A stretch of 64,000 bases of DNA from Pseudomonas sp. SCB32 (GCF_009189165.1 NZ_CP045118.1:1426001-1490000); one strand, 5' to 3'. Counted from the stretch's first letter, positions 18,383-27,795 are shown. Notes: generated by a model not told the origin, from the sequence alone. A program made the numbers and translations.

Positions 18383-18589
18383 GGGAATCCTGAGGTGAGG
18401 TGGGGCTCAGGCCGAGTCCCCCGGCCATGCGCGATGCGCTCCGGGGCCAATGGACCGGAGTGCGGGCGGGCAAAGAGGAATCGTTATAGGTATGGGGGAG
18501 GCGGCAGGCATGATTCTACCCACGCTCGGCGCATTGCGCACCGCAAACGCCCGAGTGCGCGGGCGCAGCGGCAGGCGCGGCGATCCGCT

Positions 18590-19504
18590 TCAGGCGGCGT
18601 TGTCGATCAGCGGGTCGGCGGCCTGGGCCGCTTCTTCGGCCAGCCAGTCGAGGAAGGCGCGCACCGGCGGATGGCGCTCGCGGCCCGGCACGCAGAGTGC
18701 GGTGTAGCGTGCGCCGGGAACGTTGATCTCGGGGCGATAGGGCACCAGCAGCCCCTTATCCACGCACTCGGACACCAGCAGCGAACTGGCCAGTACCAGC
18801 CCCTGGCCGGCGATGGCCGCCTGCAACGCGTAGAACTCCTCGTCGTATTCGCGCTGTACCGCGCCGGCCAGCAGGCATTCTTCGCCGGCCACGGCGCACC
18901 AGGCCTTCCAGCCGCGCTCGTAGAGCTCGGAGTTGTGCCAGCGCACGCTGATCATCTCCGGCACCTCCACGTCGGCGGTCGCCACCAGCGCGGGCGCGCC
19001 GTACACCGCGAAGCGCTCGCCGAGCAGGAACTGGCTGTGCATGCGCGGGTAGTCGCCGAAGCCGTAGCGGATCGCCAGGTCGACGCTGGCGTCCTGTTGC
19101 AGGTCGAGCAGCTCGCACTGGCTGTCCAGGCGCAGGCGGATGTGCGGGTGACGCGCGTAGAAGCGCCCTAGGCGCGGCACCAGCCAGAGCGCGGCGAACG
19201 CCGGCGTGGTGGAGATCGTCAGGCTGCTGGCGCTGCGCTGCGGGCGCAGGCTGTCCACCGACTGCAATACCTCCAGCAATGCGCCATGCAGGCTGCTGAA
19301 CAGCCGCTCACCGGCTTCGGTCAGGCGCACCTGGCGCGGCAGGCGCTCGAACAGCGGCAGGCCCAGCCAGTCTTCCAGTGCGCGGACCTGATGGGACACC
19401 GCCGTGGGCGTCACCGCCAGTTCCTGGGCGGCGGCCTTGAAACTCAGCTGGCGCGCGGCGGATTCGAAGGTGCGCAGGGCGGGAAGGGGCAGGTTGGCGA
19501 ACAT
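18590..19504 (-). CDS. LysR-family regulator divergent from azoR
   Basis: A 304-residue LTTR. The winged helix-turn-helix is at residues 1-60 ([20 protein letters not shown], then [17 protein letters not shown]) and resembles the GcvA/AmpR subgroup; a periplasmic-binding-like effector domain follows. I chose ATG 19504, with GGAGC 8 bases upstream, over an in-frame ATG four codons earlier. It is transcribed away from the azoreductase gene across 139 bases, so it probably controls azoR and its own expression. Effector unknown. Confidence 0.9.
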   Translation of the reverse strand: MFANLPLPALRTFESAARQLSFKAAAQELAVTPTAVSHQVRALEDWLGLPLFERLPRQVRLTEAGERLFSSLHGALLEVLQSVDSLRPQRSASSLTISTTPAFAALWLVPRLGRFYARHPHIRLRLDSQCELLDLQQDASVDLAIRYGFGDYPRMHSQFLLGERFAVYGAPALVATADVEVPEMISVRWHNSELYERGWKAWCAVAGEECLLAGAVQREYDEEFYALQAAIAGQGLVLASSLLVSECVDKGLLVPYRPEINVPGARYTALCVPGRERHPPVRAFLDWLAEEAAQAADPLIDNAA

Positions 19505-19643
19505 GCGGTGCTCCATGGATGAGCTGTGTTCATCTGGAAGGAAATCCCCTCAGTTGTCCGGCGGTCAGGCTGGAAATAGCTTGGACGGCAACTGGAGGCC
19601 GCTCTTGACCTTCGCAGTGTACACCTTGAGCAAGGAACTACAG

Positions 19644-20282
19644 ATGAACAGGATTCTCGCCATCCACGCCAGTCCCCGCGCCAACCGCTCGCATTCCCGC
19701 CGCCTGGCCGAGGGCTTTCTCGCTGCGCTGCCGCAAGCGGAGATCACCCGCCGCGAGGTTGGCCGCGCCGATCTGCCTCACGTCAGCGAAGGTTTCATCG
19801 CCGCCGCTTTCCATCCGCAACGCGAGCATCGCCCCGCCGGGTTGCAGGCCGAACTGGCGCTGAGCGACGAGTTGGTGGATGAGTTGCTCGCCCACGATCT
19901 GCTGGTGATCTCCACGCCCATGTACAACTTCAGCGTGCCCAGCGGGTTGAAGGCCTGGGTCGACCAGATCGTCCGCATCGGCCGCACCTTCGACCTGCAC
20001 CTGAAGGACGGCGAGGCGGAGTACGAGCCGTTGCTCAAGGGGCGCAAGGCGCTGATCGTCACCAGTCGCGGCGGCGCCGGCATGGGGCCGGGTGGCGAGC
20101 TGGAGTGGATGAATCACGCCGACGCCTGGCTGCGTGTGGCGCTGGGCTTCCTTGGTATCGAGGATGTGCAGGTGATCGCCGCCGAGGGCGAGGAGGGCAA
20201 TCCCGAAGCCTTCCACGCCTCCTATCAACTGGCCGAAAAGGCCCTGGCCGATCTCGCCGAGAGCGAGTGGGTGCGTTCGTAA
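19644..20282 (+). CDS. azoR: FMN-dependent NADH azoreductase / quinone oxidoreductase
   Basis: A 212-residue flavodoxin-fold reductase. The FMN phosphate loop [17 protein letters not shown], the flavin contact [20 protein letters not shown] and [12 protein letters not shown] are diagnostic of AzoR. It reduces quinones and azo dyes with two electrons, protecting against electrophilic stress. ATG 19644 is supported by AAGGA nearby. The stop overlaps the start of the following SMR gene (TAATG), implying coupled expression of a reductase and an exporter; the divergent LysR is the likely regulator. Confidence 0.93.
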   Translation: MNRILAIHASPRANRSHSRRLAEGFLAALPQAEITRREVGRADLPHVSEGFIAAAFHPQREHRPAGLQAELALSDELVDELLAHDLLVISTPMYNFSVPSGLKAWVDQIVRIGRTFDLHLKDGEAEYEPLLKGRKALIVTSRGGAGMGPGGELEWMNHADAWLRVALGFLGIEDVQVIAAEGEEGNPEAFHASYQLAEKALADLAESEWVRS

Positions 20283-20590
20283 TGGCCTGGGCGATGCTGA
20301 TGGTGGCGGCGGTGTTCGAGGTGATGTTCGCCGTGTCGATGAAGTACGCGGAGGGCTTCACCCGGCCACTGCCGACTGCGGTGACAGTGGTCGCGGTGAT
20401 CGGCGGGATTTTCTTCCTCACCCTGGCGATGCGCCAGTTGCCGGTGAGTATCGCCTACCCGATCTGGACGGCGATCGGCACCCTGGGCACGGTGCTGTTC
20501 GGCTTCCTGCTGCTGGGCGAGGCGCTGACCCTGACCAAGCTGATGTCGGTGGCGCTGATCATCGCCGGGGTGGCCGGGCTGCGGGTCTGA
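20282..20590 (+). CDS. Small multidrug resistance (SMR) family transporter
   Basis: A 102-residue membrane protein with four hydrophobic helices. The essential membrane-embedded glutamate is Glu13 in AAVFEVMFAVSMKYA; YPIWTAIGTLG is the dimerisation helix region of SMR proteins. Such dimers exchange protons for cationic drugs or guanidinium. The sequence does not clearly separate the QacE/EmrE drug type from the Gdx/SugE guanidinium type. It overlaps the azoR stop codon by one base. Confidence 0.88.
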   Translation: MAWAMLMVAAVFEVMFAVSMKYAEGFTRPLPTAVTVVAVIGGIFFLTLAMRQLPVSIAYPIWTAIGTLGTVLFGFLLLGEALTLTKLMSVALIIAGVAGLRV

Positions 20591-20638
20591 CGGCTTGGTG
20601 TTAAGGTGCCGCGCATTCCCACCTGTTGAAGCCGGACC

Positions 20639-20860
20639 ATGACCGACAAACCGAAGAACCCGCTGCATGGCGTGACCCTGGAAGCCATCCTCAATCGCCT
20701 GGTCGAGCAGTACGGCTGGGACGGGCTGGCCAAGCGCATCGATATCCGCTGCTTCAAGAACGACCCGAGCATCAAGTCCAGCCTGACCTTCCTGCGCCGC
20801 ACGCCCTGGGCGCGGGAGCAGGTAGAGGCGTTGTATGTGAAGAGCGTCCAGGGGAAGTAA
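20639..20860 (+). CDS. VF530-family (DUF2132) small DNA-binding-like protein
   Basis: A 73-residue protein with the family signature [20 protein letters not shown], then [22 protein letters not shown]530 proteins are small helical proteins reported as DNA-binding; the biological role is not established. It follows the SMR gene by 48 bases on the same strand and may be the last gene of the azoR transcript. Confidence 0.88.
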   Translation: MTDKPKNPLHGVTLEAILNRLVEQYGWDGLAKRIDIRCFKNDPSIKSSLTFLRRTPWAREQVEALYVKSVQGK

Positions 20861-20875
20861 GCGCTTAGGGCATTC

Positions 20876-20942
20876 GTAGGAGCGGGCTCCGTCCGCGATT
20901 TGCTCCGCGCCGGGGTTCATCGCGGACGGAATCCGCTCCTGC
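20876..20942. repeat. REP-type inverted pair
   Basis: GTAGGAGCGGGCTCCGTCCGCGAT on the left and ATCGCGGACGGAATCCGCTCCTG on the right form two arms facing each other around about 20 bases. It belongs to the same family as 60555-60621. Confidence 0.7.
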
Positions 20943-21012
20943 AGGTTCAGGGATGTATCGGCACTGGGGGGGTTGACGTGGATGGCGTCACCCGGCGAGC
21001 TCGGAGCCTTTC

Positions 21013-21087
21013 GTAGGAGCGAGCTTGCTCGCGAATCCGGCTGGGCACTCATGGCGTCCGGCTGTTCGCGAGCAAGCTCGCTCCTAC
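21013..21087. repeat. REP-type inverted pair (CGAGCAAGCTCG variety)
   Basis: GTAGGAGCGAGCTTGCTCGCGAA and its reverse TTCGCGAGCAAGCTCGCTCCTAC flank a 28-base spacer, giving a near-perfect 23-bp stem. The element lies just beyond the stop of the convergent large PBP gene. This type also has a half copy at 9901-9922. Confidence 0.75.
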
Positions 21088-21109
21088 AGGTTCCACTCTG
21101 GCGCAAAGA

Positions 21110-24100
21110 CTATCGCCAACTCACCCGCAGATTGTCGATCGGCTGCTGGCACCCGGTGCTGATCCCTGGCTCCAGGTAACTCTGCAGCATCGGCGCCATA
21201 CCCTTGAGCACCTGCACCGGCAGTGCCGAGGTGAACTTGAAGTTGTCCGACTCGCTGCCGGCCACGTAGGCGGTGAGGGTGCCGAAGTGGCGCGGGCCGA
21301 GGTAGAACACGAAGGTCGCGGTGCGGTTCATCGCCTTGGAGCTCTTCACCCAGCCGCCGCGGGTCACGCTCTCGATGCGGTTGTCGCCGGTGCCGGTCTT
21401 GCCGCCCATCACCAGCGGGCTGCCGTCGGCCAGCTTGAAGCTGCCGGACAGTCGCCGCGCGGTGCCGGCGTCCACCACCTGGGACAGCGCGCTGCGCAGG
21501 GCCTGGGCCACTTCCGAGCGCATTACCTGGCGGCCAGTGTTCGACTGCGGGCCGAGGCTCGCCTCGTACGGCGTATTGGCGGCGAAGCGCAGGTTGTCGA
21601 TACGCAGGGTCGGCAGACGCACGCCATCGTTGAGGATGATCCCCATCAGCTCGGCGAGGGCCGCCGGACGGTCGCCGGAGCTGCCTAGCGCGGTGGCCAG
21701 CGACGGCACCAGGTGGTCGAAGGGATAACCCAGGCGCTTCCACTGCTCATGCAGGTCGAGGAAGGCTTCCACCTCCAGCATGATGCGGATGCGCTTGTCG
21801 CGCGCGTACTTGTGCCGCGACTTGAACAGCCAGCCGTAGACCTGCTTGCGCTCCGCCACGCTGGCCGCCACCGCATCGTTGAAGGTGGCCGCTGGCTGCC
21901 GCTGCAGGTAGCCCAGCAGCCAGAGCTCCAGCGGGTGCACGCGGGCGACGTAGCCCTGGTCGTTGAGGTCGAAGGCGCCGGGGCCGTAGTGCGTGTAGAG
22001 ATCGGCGATGCGCTTGTCGGTCATCTGCTCGCCAGCGTACTTGCCTTTCTTCAGGCGGTCCTGGAGGAAGGTGGTGAAGGTCGGCAGGTCCGCCTGCGGT
22101 TGCAGGTAGCGGTGGATCGCCGCCAACCGCACCGGCCAGGCGCGCAGGCCGTCGAGGAAGGTGTCGAGGCGCTCGTCGGCAGTCTTGCCCTTGTATTTCT
22201 GCCAGAAGCGCAGCAGGTAGACCTGGCTCTCCTTGTTGACGAAACGATCGAGGTAGGCCTGGCGGCGTGGGTCCTTGTCGTCGGCCAGTACCTCGATCTT
22301 GCTGCCGGAGTTGGCGTACATGTCGTGCCGCACCAGGTCGCGCAGCAGGCGCACGAAGGGCAGGTTGATCGACTCGCGCAGGGCGTCCTGGACGGTCGGG
22401 ATGCGGCCGTTGTCCTCCTTGCGGAAGTTGTTGAAGGTGTGGATGCCGCCGCCGGTGAAGAAGGCCTCGTAGGGGCTGGCGGAGTACTTGCGCTGCATGG
22501 CGGCGACCAGCATGTCCGGCAGGTTGCGGTCCTTGGCGGTGATCAGGTAGTCGATGGCCCAGCGGCTGATGAAGTCCAGCGGCTCCACCTGCACCTTCTT
22601 CAGCTCGGCGGCGCTCATCGGTGCGTACTGGTCGTGCAGGTCGGCGATGGTCTCCAGGTAGGTGGAGAGCACCCGCAGCTTGGCGGTGGAGCCCAGCTCC
22701 AGCTTGCTGCCCTCGTTGATGTCGAAGGGCTGCTCGGTGTTGTCGGTCTGCACGCGCACGCGGTTGCCGCTGGGGGTGCGCTCGAACAGGGTGAAGCTGT
22801 AGCGCACGTCCTGGGTCTTGTCCTGGGACAGCAGGTGCTCGCCGAACAGCCCGATCTGCGCGGCAAACTCCGGATCGGAGAGGCGCCGCAGATAGGCCGT
22901 GACCTGCTCCTGCAGCTCATGCTGAAGGGTGGTGCTGAAGGAGAGGTCGAAGCGGTCCAGGTCATACAGCGGCACGTCGAGCATCCCGGCCAGGCGGGTG
23001 CGCGCCAGGGTCACGCCCTTGTTGTTCTCCAGCGGGGTGACGGTGGGCTGGTTGCGTGGATCGCGGAAGACCAACTGCTGCTTCAGCGCCGCATCGCTCA
23101 GCGAGGCGTCGATGATGCCGGACTGGGCGAGCAGGCGCAGGTAGCTGTCAGTCAGCCCGGATAACTGGTCGCGGCCGCGCGCCAGGTACCAGGACGGGCG
23201 ACGGTGGGCGATCATCAGCGAGATGACCTGGCGCAGCGCCTTGCCCTGTTCGGCCAGCGAAACACCGCTGGCCGGCGGCGCGTTGAGCAGCTGGTTGATC
23301 TCCTGGAAGTTGGCGCCGTACCAGATCCACAGGCCGTCCGGCAGGCCGCTGACTTCGCCGTAGCCCGGCTGCGCCGAGAGCGGCACCGAGTTGAGGTAGG
23401 TGAGCACCACGTTGCGCCGTGCCGCCAGGTTCTCCGCGCCACCCTGGTAGGTGCGCACGCTGGCCGATGCCATCTGCCGCAGCTTGTCGGTGATGGAATT
23501 GGTTCGGCCGTCCTCGGAGTGCCGGTACTTCTCGATCTGGGTGGCCAGGGTGCTGCCGCCAGGGGCGTGGTTGCCCATGCCGACCAGCTTGCCTACCTGG
23601 GCCAGCGAGGCCTGGGTAAAGCGGCTCCAGTCGATGGCCGGGTTCAGGTAGGGGCGCTGGGTGTCGAGCAGGTCGCGGTTCTCGATGAACAGCAGGCTCT
23701 GCACGATCAGCGGGGAAATGCTGTCGAAGTTGGCGTAAAGCCGCTGCGGATAGCGGAAGTTGTAGATCGGCAGGCCGCGGCAGTCGGCGATGTCGACGCC
23801 GGCCTGGTCCTTCTCGGGGTACGGTGGGAACAGTCCGTGGCCGGTGTATTGCATCAGCGGGTCGGAGAAGCGGGTCTGGCTCAGGGTGATGAAGTTGCGC
23901 TGGTGCAGGCGATCTAGGAAGGCGGGCAATTGCAGGTAGCCCAGCCGGCGGTCGAACGGGCCGCTCTGCGGGTACACCACGGAACTGCTGGGGCCCTGTG
24001 CCAGTTGCCAGGTCAGCTGGCCGGCGTAGCGCGCCAGCTCGCGGGCCTGCAGCTTGGAGGTGCTCGCTTCATAGAGCAGCGCGGCGCCGATGGCGGCGAG

Positions 24101-24226
24101 CAGCGGCAGGAGGAAGAGAAATAGCAGCAGGAAACGGTGATGGTGGACTTTCGTTGGGGAAACACCGGGCTCCGAGCGACCCGGTTGAGCTGCTGAATGC
24201 GTACCGGAATGCTTCGAGCTATCCAT
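21110..24226 (-). CDS. Very large bifunctional penicillin-binding protein (GT51 + transpeptidase)
   Basis: A 1038-residue membrane protein. A short cytoplasmic tail precedes one membrane segment (31-52). The glycosyltransferase 51 region has FIENRDLLD with catalytic-type Glu182 and GGSTLATQIEK (223-233), but the usual downstream motifs are diverged. The transpeptidase has all three boxes: Ser513-Thr-Ala-Lys516, Ser619-Ile-Asn621 and Lys943-Thr-Gly-Thr. About 320 residues separate SxN from KTG, far more than in PBP1a/1b, suggesting an inserted domain. P. aeruginosa has a protein of this size at the same place (PA0788). Role in the wall unknown. Confidence 0.85.
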   Translation of the reverse strand: MDSSKHSGTHSAAQPGRSEPGVSPTKVHHHRFLLLFLFLLPLLAAIGAALLYEASTSKLQARELARYAGQLTWQLAQGPSSSVVYPQSGPFDRRLGYLQLPAFLDRLHQRNFITLSQTRFSDPLMQYTGHGLFPPYPEKDQAGVDIADCRGLPIYNFRYPQRLYANFDSISPLIVQSLLFIENRDLLDTQRPYLNPAIDWSRFTQASLAQVGKLVGMGNHAPGGSTLATQIEKYRHSEDGRTNSITDKLRQMASASVRTYQGGAENLAARRNVVLTYLNSVPLSAQPGYGEVSGLPDGLWIWYGANFQEINQLLNAPPASGVSLAEQGKALRQVISLMIAHRRPSWYLARGRDQLSGLTDSYLRLLAQSGIIDASLSDAALKQQLVFRDPRNQPTVTPLENNKGVTLARTRLAGMLDVPLYDLDRFDLSFSTTLQHELQEQVTAYLRRLSDPEFAAQIGLFGEHLLSQDKTQDVRYSFTLFERTPSGNRVRVQTDNTEQPFDINEGSKLELGSTAKLRVLSTYLETIADLHDQYAPMSAAELKKVQVEPLDFISRWAIDYLITAKDRNLPDMLVAAMQRKYSASPYEAFFTGGGIHTFNNFRKEDNGRIPTVQDALRESINLPFVRLLRDLVRHDMYANSGSKIEVLADDKDPRRQAYLDRFVNKESQVYLLRFWQKYKGKTADERLDTFLDGLRAWPVRLAAIHRYLQPQADLPTFTTFLQDRLKKGKYAGEQMTDKRIADLYTHYGPGAFDLNDQGYVARVHPLELWLLGYLQRQPAATFNDAVAASVAERKQVYGWLFKSRHKYARDKRIRIMLEVEAFLDLHEQWKRLGYPFDHLVPSLATALGSSGDRPAALAELMGIILNDGVRLPTLRIDNLRFAANTPYEASLGPQSNTGRQVMRSEVAQALRSALSQVVDAGTARRLSGSFKLADGSPLVMGGKTGTGDNRIESVTRGGWVKSSKAMNRTATFVFYLGPRHFGTLTAYVAGSESDNFKFTSALPVQVLKGMAPMLQSYLEPGISTGCQQPIDNLRVSWR

Positions 24227-24505
24227 TTCACGACCTGCCCATGCTCAAACCACAGCCTAGGTAAGCGGACTCCGCCCACGTGACGACCGGCGCCTCTCCC
24301 GACGCCGCGAAAGCCCCGAGACAGCGGCTTTCCTAACATCCAGCGTAGTCGGCGGCGAAAAATCTGCGCGCCGCGCAGCACCGCTCCATGCCTGCCTGAT
24401 TGATTTGCCGACGGCCAGCAGGTGCAATAGGACTGACTGTTGATGATGGGGCGTACGCTACCCAAGCCTCCACAGACCCTGATGACTTCGACAGGACTTC
24501 CCGTC

Positions 24506-24751
24506 ATGCGTTCGTTGTTTTTGCCCGTCGTGCCCCTGCTGCTGGCTTCGCTGAGCGCCATCGCCGCGCCCATGCCGTTCTACAAGTGGCAGAGCAAGGT
24601 GGACGGCGCCTATACCTGCCAGCAGACCTCGCCGGGGGATGGCTGGCAGAAGATCGGTGGGCCGTTCCGCGATGCCGGTTGCCGCGAAATGCAGCCGCAG
24701 ACGCCACCGCCCAAGGGGTTGGCGGTGCCCAAGGGGTGGAAGACGCAGTAG
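24506..24751 (+). CDS. Small secreted protein of unknown function
   Basis: An 81-residue protein with a cleavable signal peptide (SLFLPVVPLLLASLSAIAAP, cut after about residue 21). The mature part has two cysteines (Cys38, Cys60 approximately) that may pair and a tail PPPKGLAVPKGW. I chose ATG 24506, with AGGA upstream and the signal at the N-terminus; the frame extends upstream without features. It is divergent from the large PBP gene. No family recognised. Confidence 0.6.
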   Translation: MRSLFLPVVPLLLASLSAIAAPMPFYKWQSKVDGAYTCQQTSPGDGWQKIGGPFRDAGCREMQPQTPPPKGLAVPKGWKTQ

Positions 24752-24759
24752 CTCGATGC

Positions 24760-24802
24760 GAGCGCCCCATGAGTGCGATTCGCGGGCGTGGCCCGCTCCT
24801 GC
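24760..24802. repeat. Decayed REP-like element
   Basis: GAGCGCCCCATGAGTGCGAT and CGGGCGTGGCCCGCTCCTG resemble the elements at 4781-4827 and 60498-60544, but the outer GTAGGAGC arm is degraded. Confidence 0.55.
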
Positions 24803-24875
24803 GGGACGCAGTGCTGCTACTTTTCGCCGGCGCGGAGTCATCCGCGATCAAGTCGACTCAAGCACGGAGAGCGCC

Positions 24876-25556
24876 ATGACCGACCAGCAAGCCCGTATCC
24901 GCCACAGTTGGCAGGCCAACGCCGATGCCTGGACCCACGCCGTGCGCGAACAGCGTATCGAAAGCCGGCGCCTGGTGACCGACGCGGCGATCCTCAGCGC
25001 CGTAGCCGCAGGCCCGGCACATCGAGTGCTGGACATCGGCTGTGGCGAAGGCTGGCTCTGCCGGGCACTGGCGGAGCGGGGCAGCCAATGCGTGGGGGTG
25101 GACGCTTCCGCGCTGCTGATCGAAGCCGCGCGCCAGTCGGGCGGTGGGCGCTTCGAGGTGATGGATTACGCCGACCTGATCACCCAGGGCGAGTCGCTGG
25201 GGCGCTTCGACGCACTGGTGTGCAACTTCGCCCTGCTCGATGAATCCATCGCGCCGCTGCTGTCGGTACTGCGTGAGCGTCTGGAGCCGGGCGGACGCCT
25301 GCTGATCCAGACCGTCCATCCCTGGTCCGCCTGTGTTGAGGAGCCTTATGCCGATGGTTGGCGGCTGGAAACCTTCGCCGCCTTCGGCGAGGCCTTCAGC
25401 GCGCCGATGCCCTGGTACTTCCGCACCCTGGAGTCCTGGCTGGCGCTGCTCGCCGCCAGCGGCTGGCGCCTGCGGCAACTGCGTGAGCCGCGCCATCCGC
25501 AGAGCGGCAAGCCCTGTTCGCTGCTGCTGGACTTGCAACCACTGGCTGGCGAGTAG
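24876..25556 (+). CDS. Class I SAM-dependent methyltransferase
   Basis: A 226-residue soluble enzyme. Motif I is VLDIGCGEGWLCRAL, followed by CVGVDASALLIEAAR and the post-motif LVCNFALLDES. The C-terminal half has an aromatic/acidic stretch (PMPWYFRTLESWLALL) like ubiquinone/menaquinone-type methyltransferases, but the substrate cannot be deduced. ATG 24876 is preceded by GGAGAG. It stands alone between the small secreted protein and the permease. Confidence 0.88.
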   Translation: MTDQQARIRHSWQANADAWTHAVREQRIESRRLVTDAAILSAVAAGPAHRVLDIGCGEGWLCRALAERGSQCVGVDASALLIEAARQSGGGRFEVMDYADLITQGESLGRFDALVCNFALLDESIAPLLSVLRERLEPGGRLLIQTVHPWSACVEEPYADGWRLETFAAFGEAFSAPMPWYFRTLESWLALLAASGWRLRQLREPRHPQSGKPCSLLLDLQPLAGE

Positions 25557-25868
25557 AACCGGGTTGCGCCCGGCGCGACGAAACGTCTCTACGCCTTTGG
25601 TCAAAAGGCACCCGATTGGGGCAGACGTCCCCTGCGGACTTGTGTAAATTCGGCAGCGACCTCAGCCGTGGTCCACTCCCGTAATGCCTACGTCTGCTTC
25701 ACAAGAGCGGGCAGCCTCTTGCGGCGTGCCGTCCTGGAATCGCCAGAAATTTCCGCCCCCTGTGCCAATTGGCGCGGTGGCGAAGCTTTTTTCCGGTGAT
25801 TCCGCATCCCGACTGCACTTCGAGTCCGCAGCTGATACTTCCCAAGAACAAAATGAGGTTGCATCACC
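25557..25868. promoter_or_regulatory. 312-base regulatory region of the ProY-like permease
   Basis: No gene is visible. The region contains a perfect palindrome GCCAATTGGC (25764-25773), a possible operator about 95 bases before the permease start, and a Crc/Hfq-type motif at the end. Base composition is slightly less GC-rich than flanking genes, consistent with a promoter region. Confidence 0.5.
25844..25851 (+). promoter_or_regulatory. Candidate Crc/Hfq motif before the amino acid permease
   Basis: AAGAACAA fits AANAANAA and lies 17 bases before the ATG, directly before the TGAGG ribosome-binding site. This suggests catabolite repression of permease translation, as proposed for putP. Confidence 0.5.
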
Positions 25869-27251
25869 ATGTCGTCCCACGATCTCCAGCGGGATCTCAA
25901 CGAGCGGCACATCCGTCTCATGGCCCTCGGCGCCTGCATCGGCGTCGGCCTGTTCCTCGGCTCCGCCAAGGCCATCCAGATGGCCGGCCCGGCCATCATG
26001 CTCTCCTACATCATCGGCGGTCTCGCCATCCTCGTGATCATGCGCGCCCTCGGTGAGATGGCCGTGCACAATCCCGTGGCCGGCTCCTTCGCCCGTTACG
26101 CCCAGGACTATCTCGGCCCATTGGCCGGTTACCTGACCGGCTGGAACTACTGGTTCCTATGGCTGGTGACCTGCGTCGCGGAAATCACCGCGGTGGCCAT
26201 CTACATGGGCATCTGGTTCCCCGAGGTACCGCGCTGGATCTGGGCGCTGGCCGCGTTGGCGAGCATGGGCACCATCAACCTGGTGGCGGTACGCGCCTTC
26301 GGTGAGTTCGAGTTCTGGTTCGCTCTGATCAAGATCGTCACCATCGTCGCCCTGGTCCTGGTCGGCGGCGGCATGATCTTCTTCGGTTTCGGCAACGGCG
26401 GCATCGCCACCGGCATCTCCAACCTGTGGAGCAACGGCGGCTTCATGCCCCACGGCATCACCGGCGTGCTGATGTCGCTGCAGATGGTGATGTTCGCCTA
26501 CCTGGGCGTGGAGATGATCGGCCTCACTGCCGGCGAAGCGAAGAACCCGCAGAAGACCATTCCGGGCGCGATCAACTCGGTGTTCTGGCGCATCCTGCTG
26601 TTCTACGTGGGCGCGCTGTTCGTGATCATGTCGATCTACCCGTGGAACGAGATCGGCACCCAGGGCAGCCCCTTCGTGATGACCTTCGAGCGCATGGGCA
26701 TCAAGACCGCCGCCGGCATCATCAACTTCGTGGTGATCACCGCTGCGCTGTCGTCCTGCAACGGCGGCATCTTCAGCACCGGCCGCATGCTCTACAGCCT
26801 CGCCCAGCATGGCCAGGCACCGGCCGTGTTCGCCAAGACCTCCAAGGGCGGCGTACCGCGTAATGCTCTGCTGCTGTCCATCGTCGCGCTGCTGCTGGGC
26901 GTGCTGCTGAACTACCTGGTACCGGAGAAGGTATTCACCTGGGTGACCTCCATCGCCACCTTCGGTGCGATCTGGACCTGGGCGATGATCCTGCTGGCCC
27001 AGCTCAAGTTCCGCCGCGGCCTCTCCGCCGCCGAAGCCGGCAAGCTGCAGTTCAAGATGTGGCTGTACCCGGTCAGCTCCTACCTGGCCATGGCCTTCCT
27101 GGTGCTGGTCGTGGTGCTGATGGCGTTCTTCGAGGACACCCGCATCGCGCTGTACATCGGCCCGGCCTTCCTGGTGCTGCTGACGGTGCTGTACTACGCG
27201 CTGAACCTGGCGCCGAAAGGCGAGCAGGGCGCTGCCGCCAGCCGCGCGTAA
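25869..27251 (+). CDS. proY: Amino acid permease, ProY-like (APC superfamily)
   Basis: A 460-residue inner-membrane transporter with 12 hydrophobic segments. The N-terminal RHIRLMALGACIGVGLFLGS is the amino acid permease signature, and long stretches resemble Salmonella ProY: NLWSNGGFMPHG, SLQMVMFAYLGVEMIG and VIMSIYPWNEIGTQGSPFV. A cryptic proline permease by name, but the related Pseudomonas proteins may carry histidine or other amino acids, so substrate is inferred. It is monocistronic, with its own terminator. Confidence 0.85.
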   Translation: MSSHDLQRDLNERHIRLMALGACIGVGLFLGSAKAIQMAGPAIMLSYIIGGLAILVIMRALGEMAVHNPVAGSFARYAQDYLGPLAGYLTGWNYWFLWLVTCVAEITAVAIYMGIWFPEVPRWIWALAALASMGTINLVAVRAFGEFEFWFALIKIVTIVALVLVGGGMIFFGFGNGGIATGISNLWSNGGFMPHGITGVLMSLQMVMFAYLGVEMIGLTAGEAKNPQKTIPGAINSVFWRILLFYVGALFVIMSIYPWNEIGTQGSPFVMTFERMGIKTAAGIINFVVITAALSSCNGGIFSTGRMLYSLAQHGQAPAVFAKTSKGGVPRNALLLSIVALLLGVLLNYLVPEKVFTWVTSIATFGAIWTWAMILLAQLKFRRGLSAAEAGKLQFKMWLYPVSSYLAMAFLVLVVVLMAFFEDTRIALYIGPAFLVLLTVLYYALNLAPKGEQGAAASRA

Positions 27252-27270
27252 GCGACGGTTAAGCGAATGG

Positions 27271-27300
27271 AAAGGGCCTCTTCGGAGGCCCTTTTCTTTT
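27271..27300 (+). terminator. Permease intrinsic terminator with TTCG loop
   Basis: AAAGGGCCTC (27271-27280), loop TTCG, then GAGGCCCTTT (27285-27294): a perfect 10-bp stem with a stable UUCG tetraloop and a T-rich tail. Confidence 0.92.
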
Positions 27301-27320
27301 GCGCGTCTTTTATGTGCGGC

Positions 27321-27695
27321 TCAGACCGTGGGCAAGCTGCCAGCCATGCGGGTGAGGCTTCGATCGAATTCGGTGATTTCCAGTTGCAGGCCGACCGGGC
27401 GTTCGGCGATCAGTTCGGCGAGGGTTTGTTCGGCGGTGGCGAACAGGGTGTCGACGATGCGTTGGCGCAGCTCCTCGGGGCGGCCGGGGGCGATGCGGAT
27501 CTGGATCTGGATGAAGGCTTCGTTGGCGGTGCTGGCGCCGACCCGGTAGTCGTCGATGGCCTGGGCAAAGGTGCGCAGGCCGTTGAGGGGGAATACGCCG
27601 AGGGCCTGGGCGGCTTGGTGGAGTTTTTGTGGAAGCTCCAGTGGGTGCAGGTCTTCGGTGAGGTTGGCGGTGTAGGTAATGGCGATGTGGGGCAT
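27321..27695 (-). CDS. 5-carboxymethyl-2-hydroxymuconate Delta-isomerase family protein
   Basis: A 124-residue small enzyme of the tautomerase superfamily. It starts MPHIAITYTANL, giving the N-terminal catalytic Pro2 after Met removal. Segments GVFPLNGLRTFAQAIDDYRVG and FIQIQIRIAPGR match the CHMI family of the homoprotocatechuate pathway. No other hpa genes are nearby, so in this context it may act on another substrate. It is convergent with the permease terminator. Confidence 0.88.
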   Translation of the reverse strand: MPHIAITYTANLTEDLHPLELPQKLHQAAQALGVFPLNGLRTFAQAIDDYRVGASTANEAFIQIQIRIAPGRPEELRQRIVDTLFATAEQTLAELIAERPVGLQLEITEFDRSLTRMAGSLPTV

Positions 27696-27795
27696 GGCGT
27701 GGTGTACGGGCCTTTTTTTGGATTGCCCATGCTAGGTGGATGGACTGGCGCGGGACATGCGGGTGACTACCTATAACGTGGGGATATTTGGGCTC

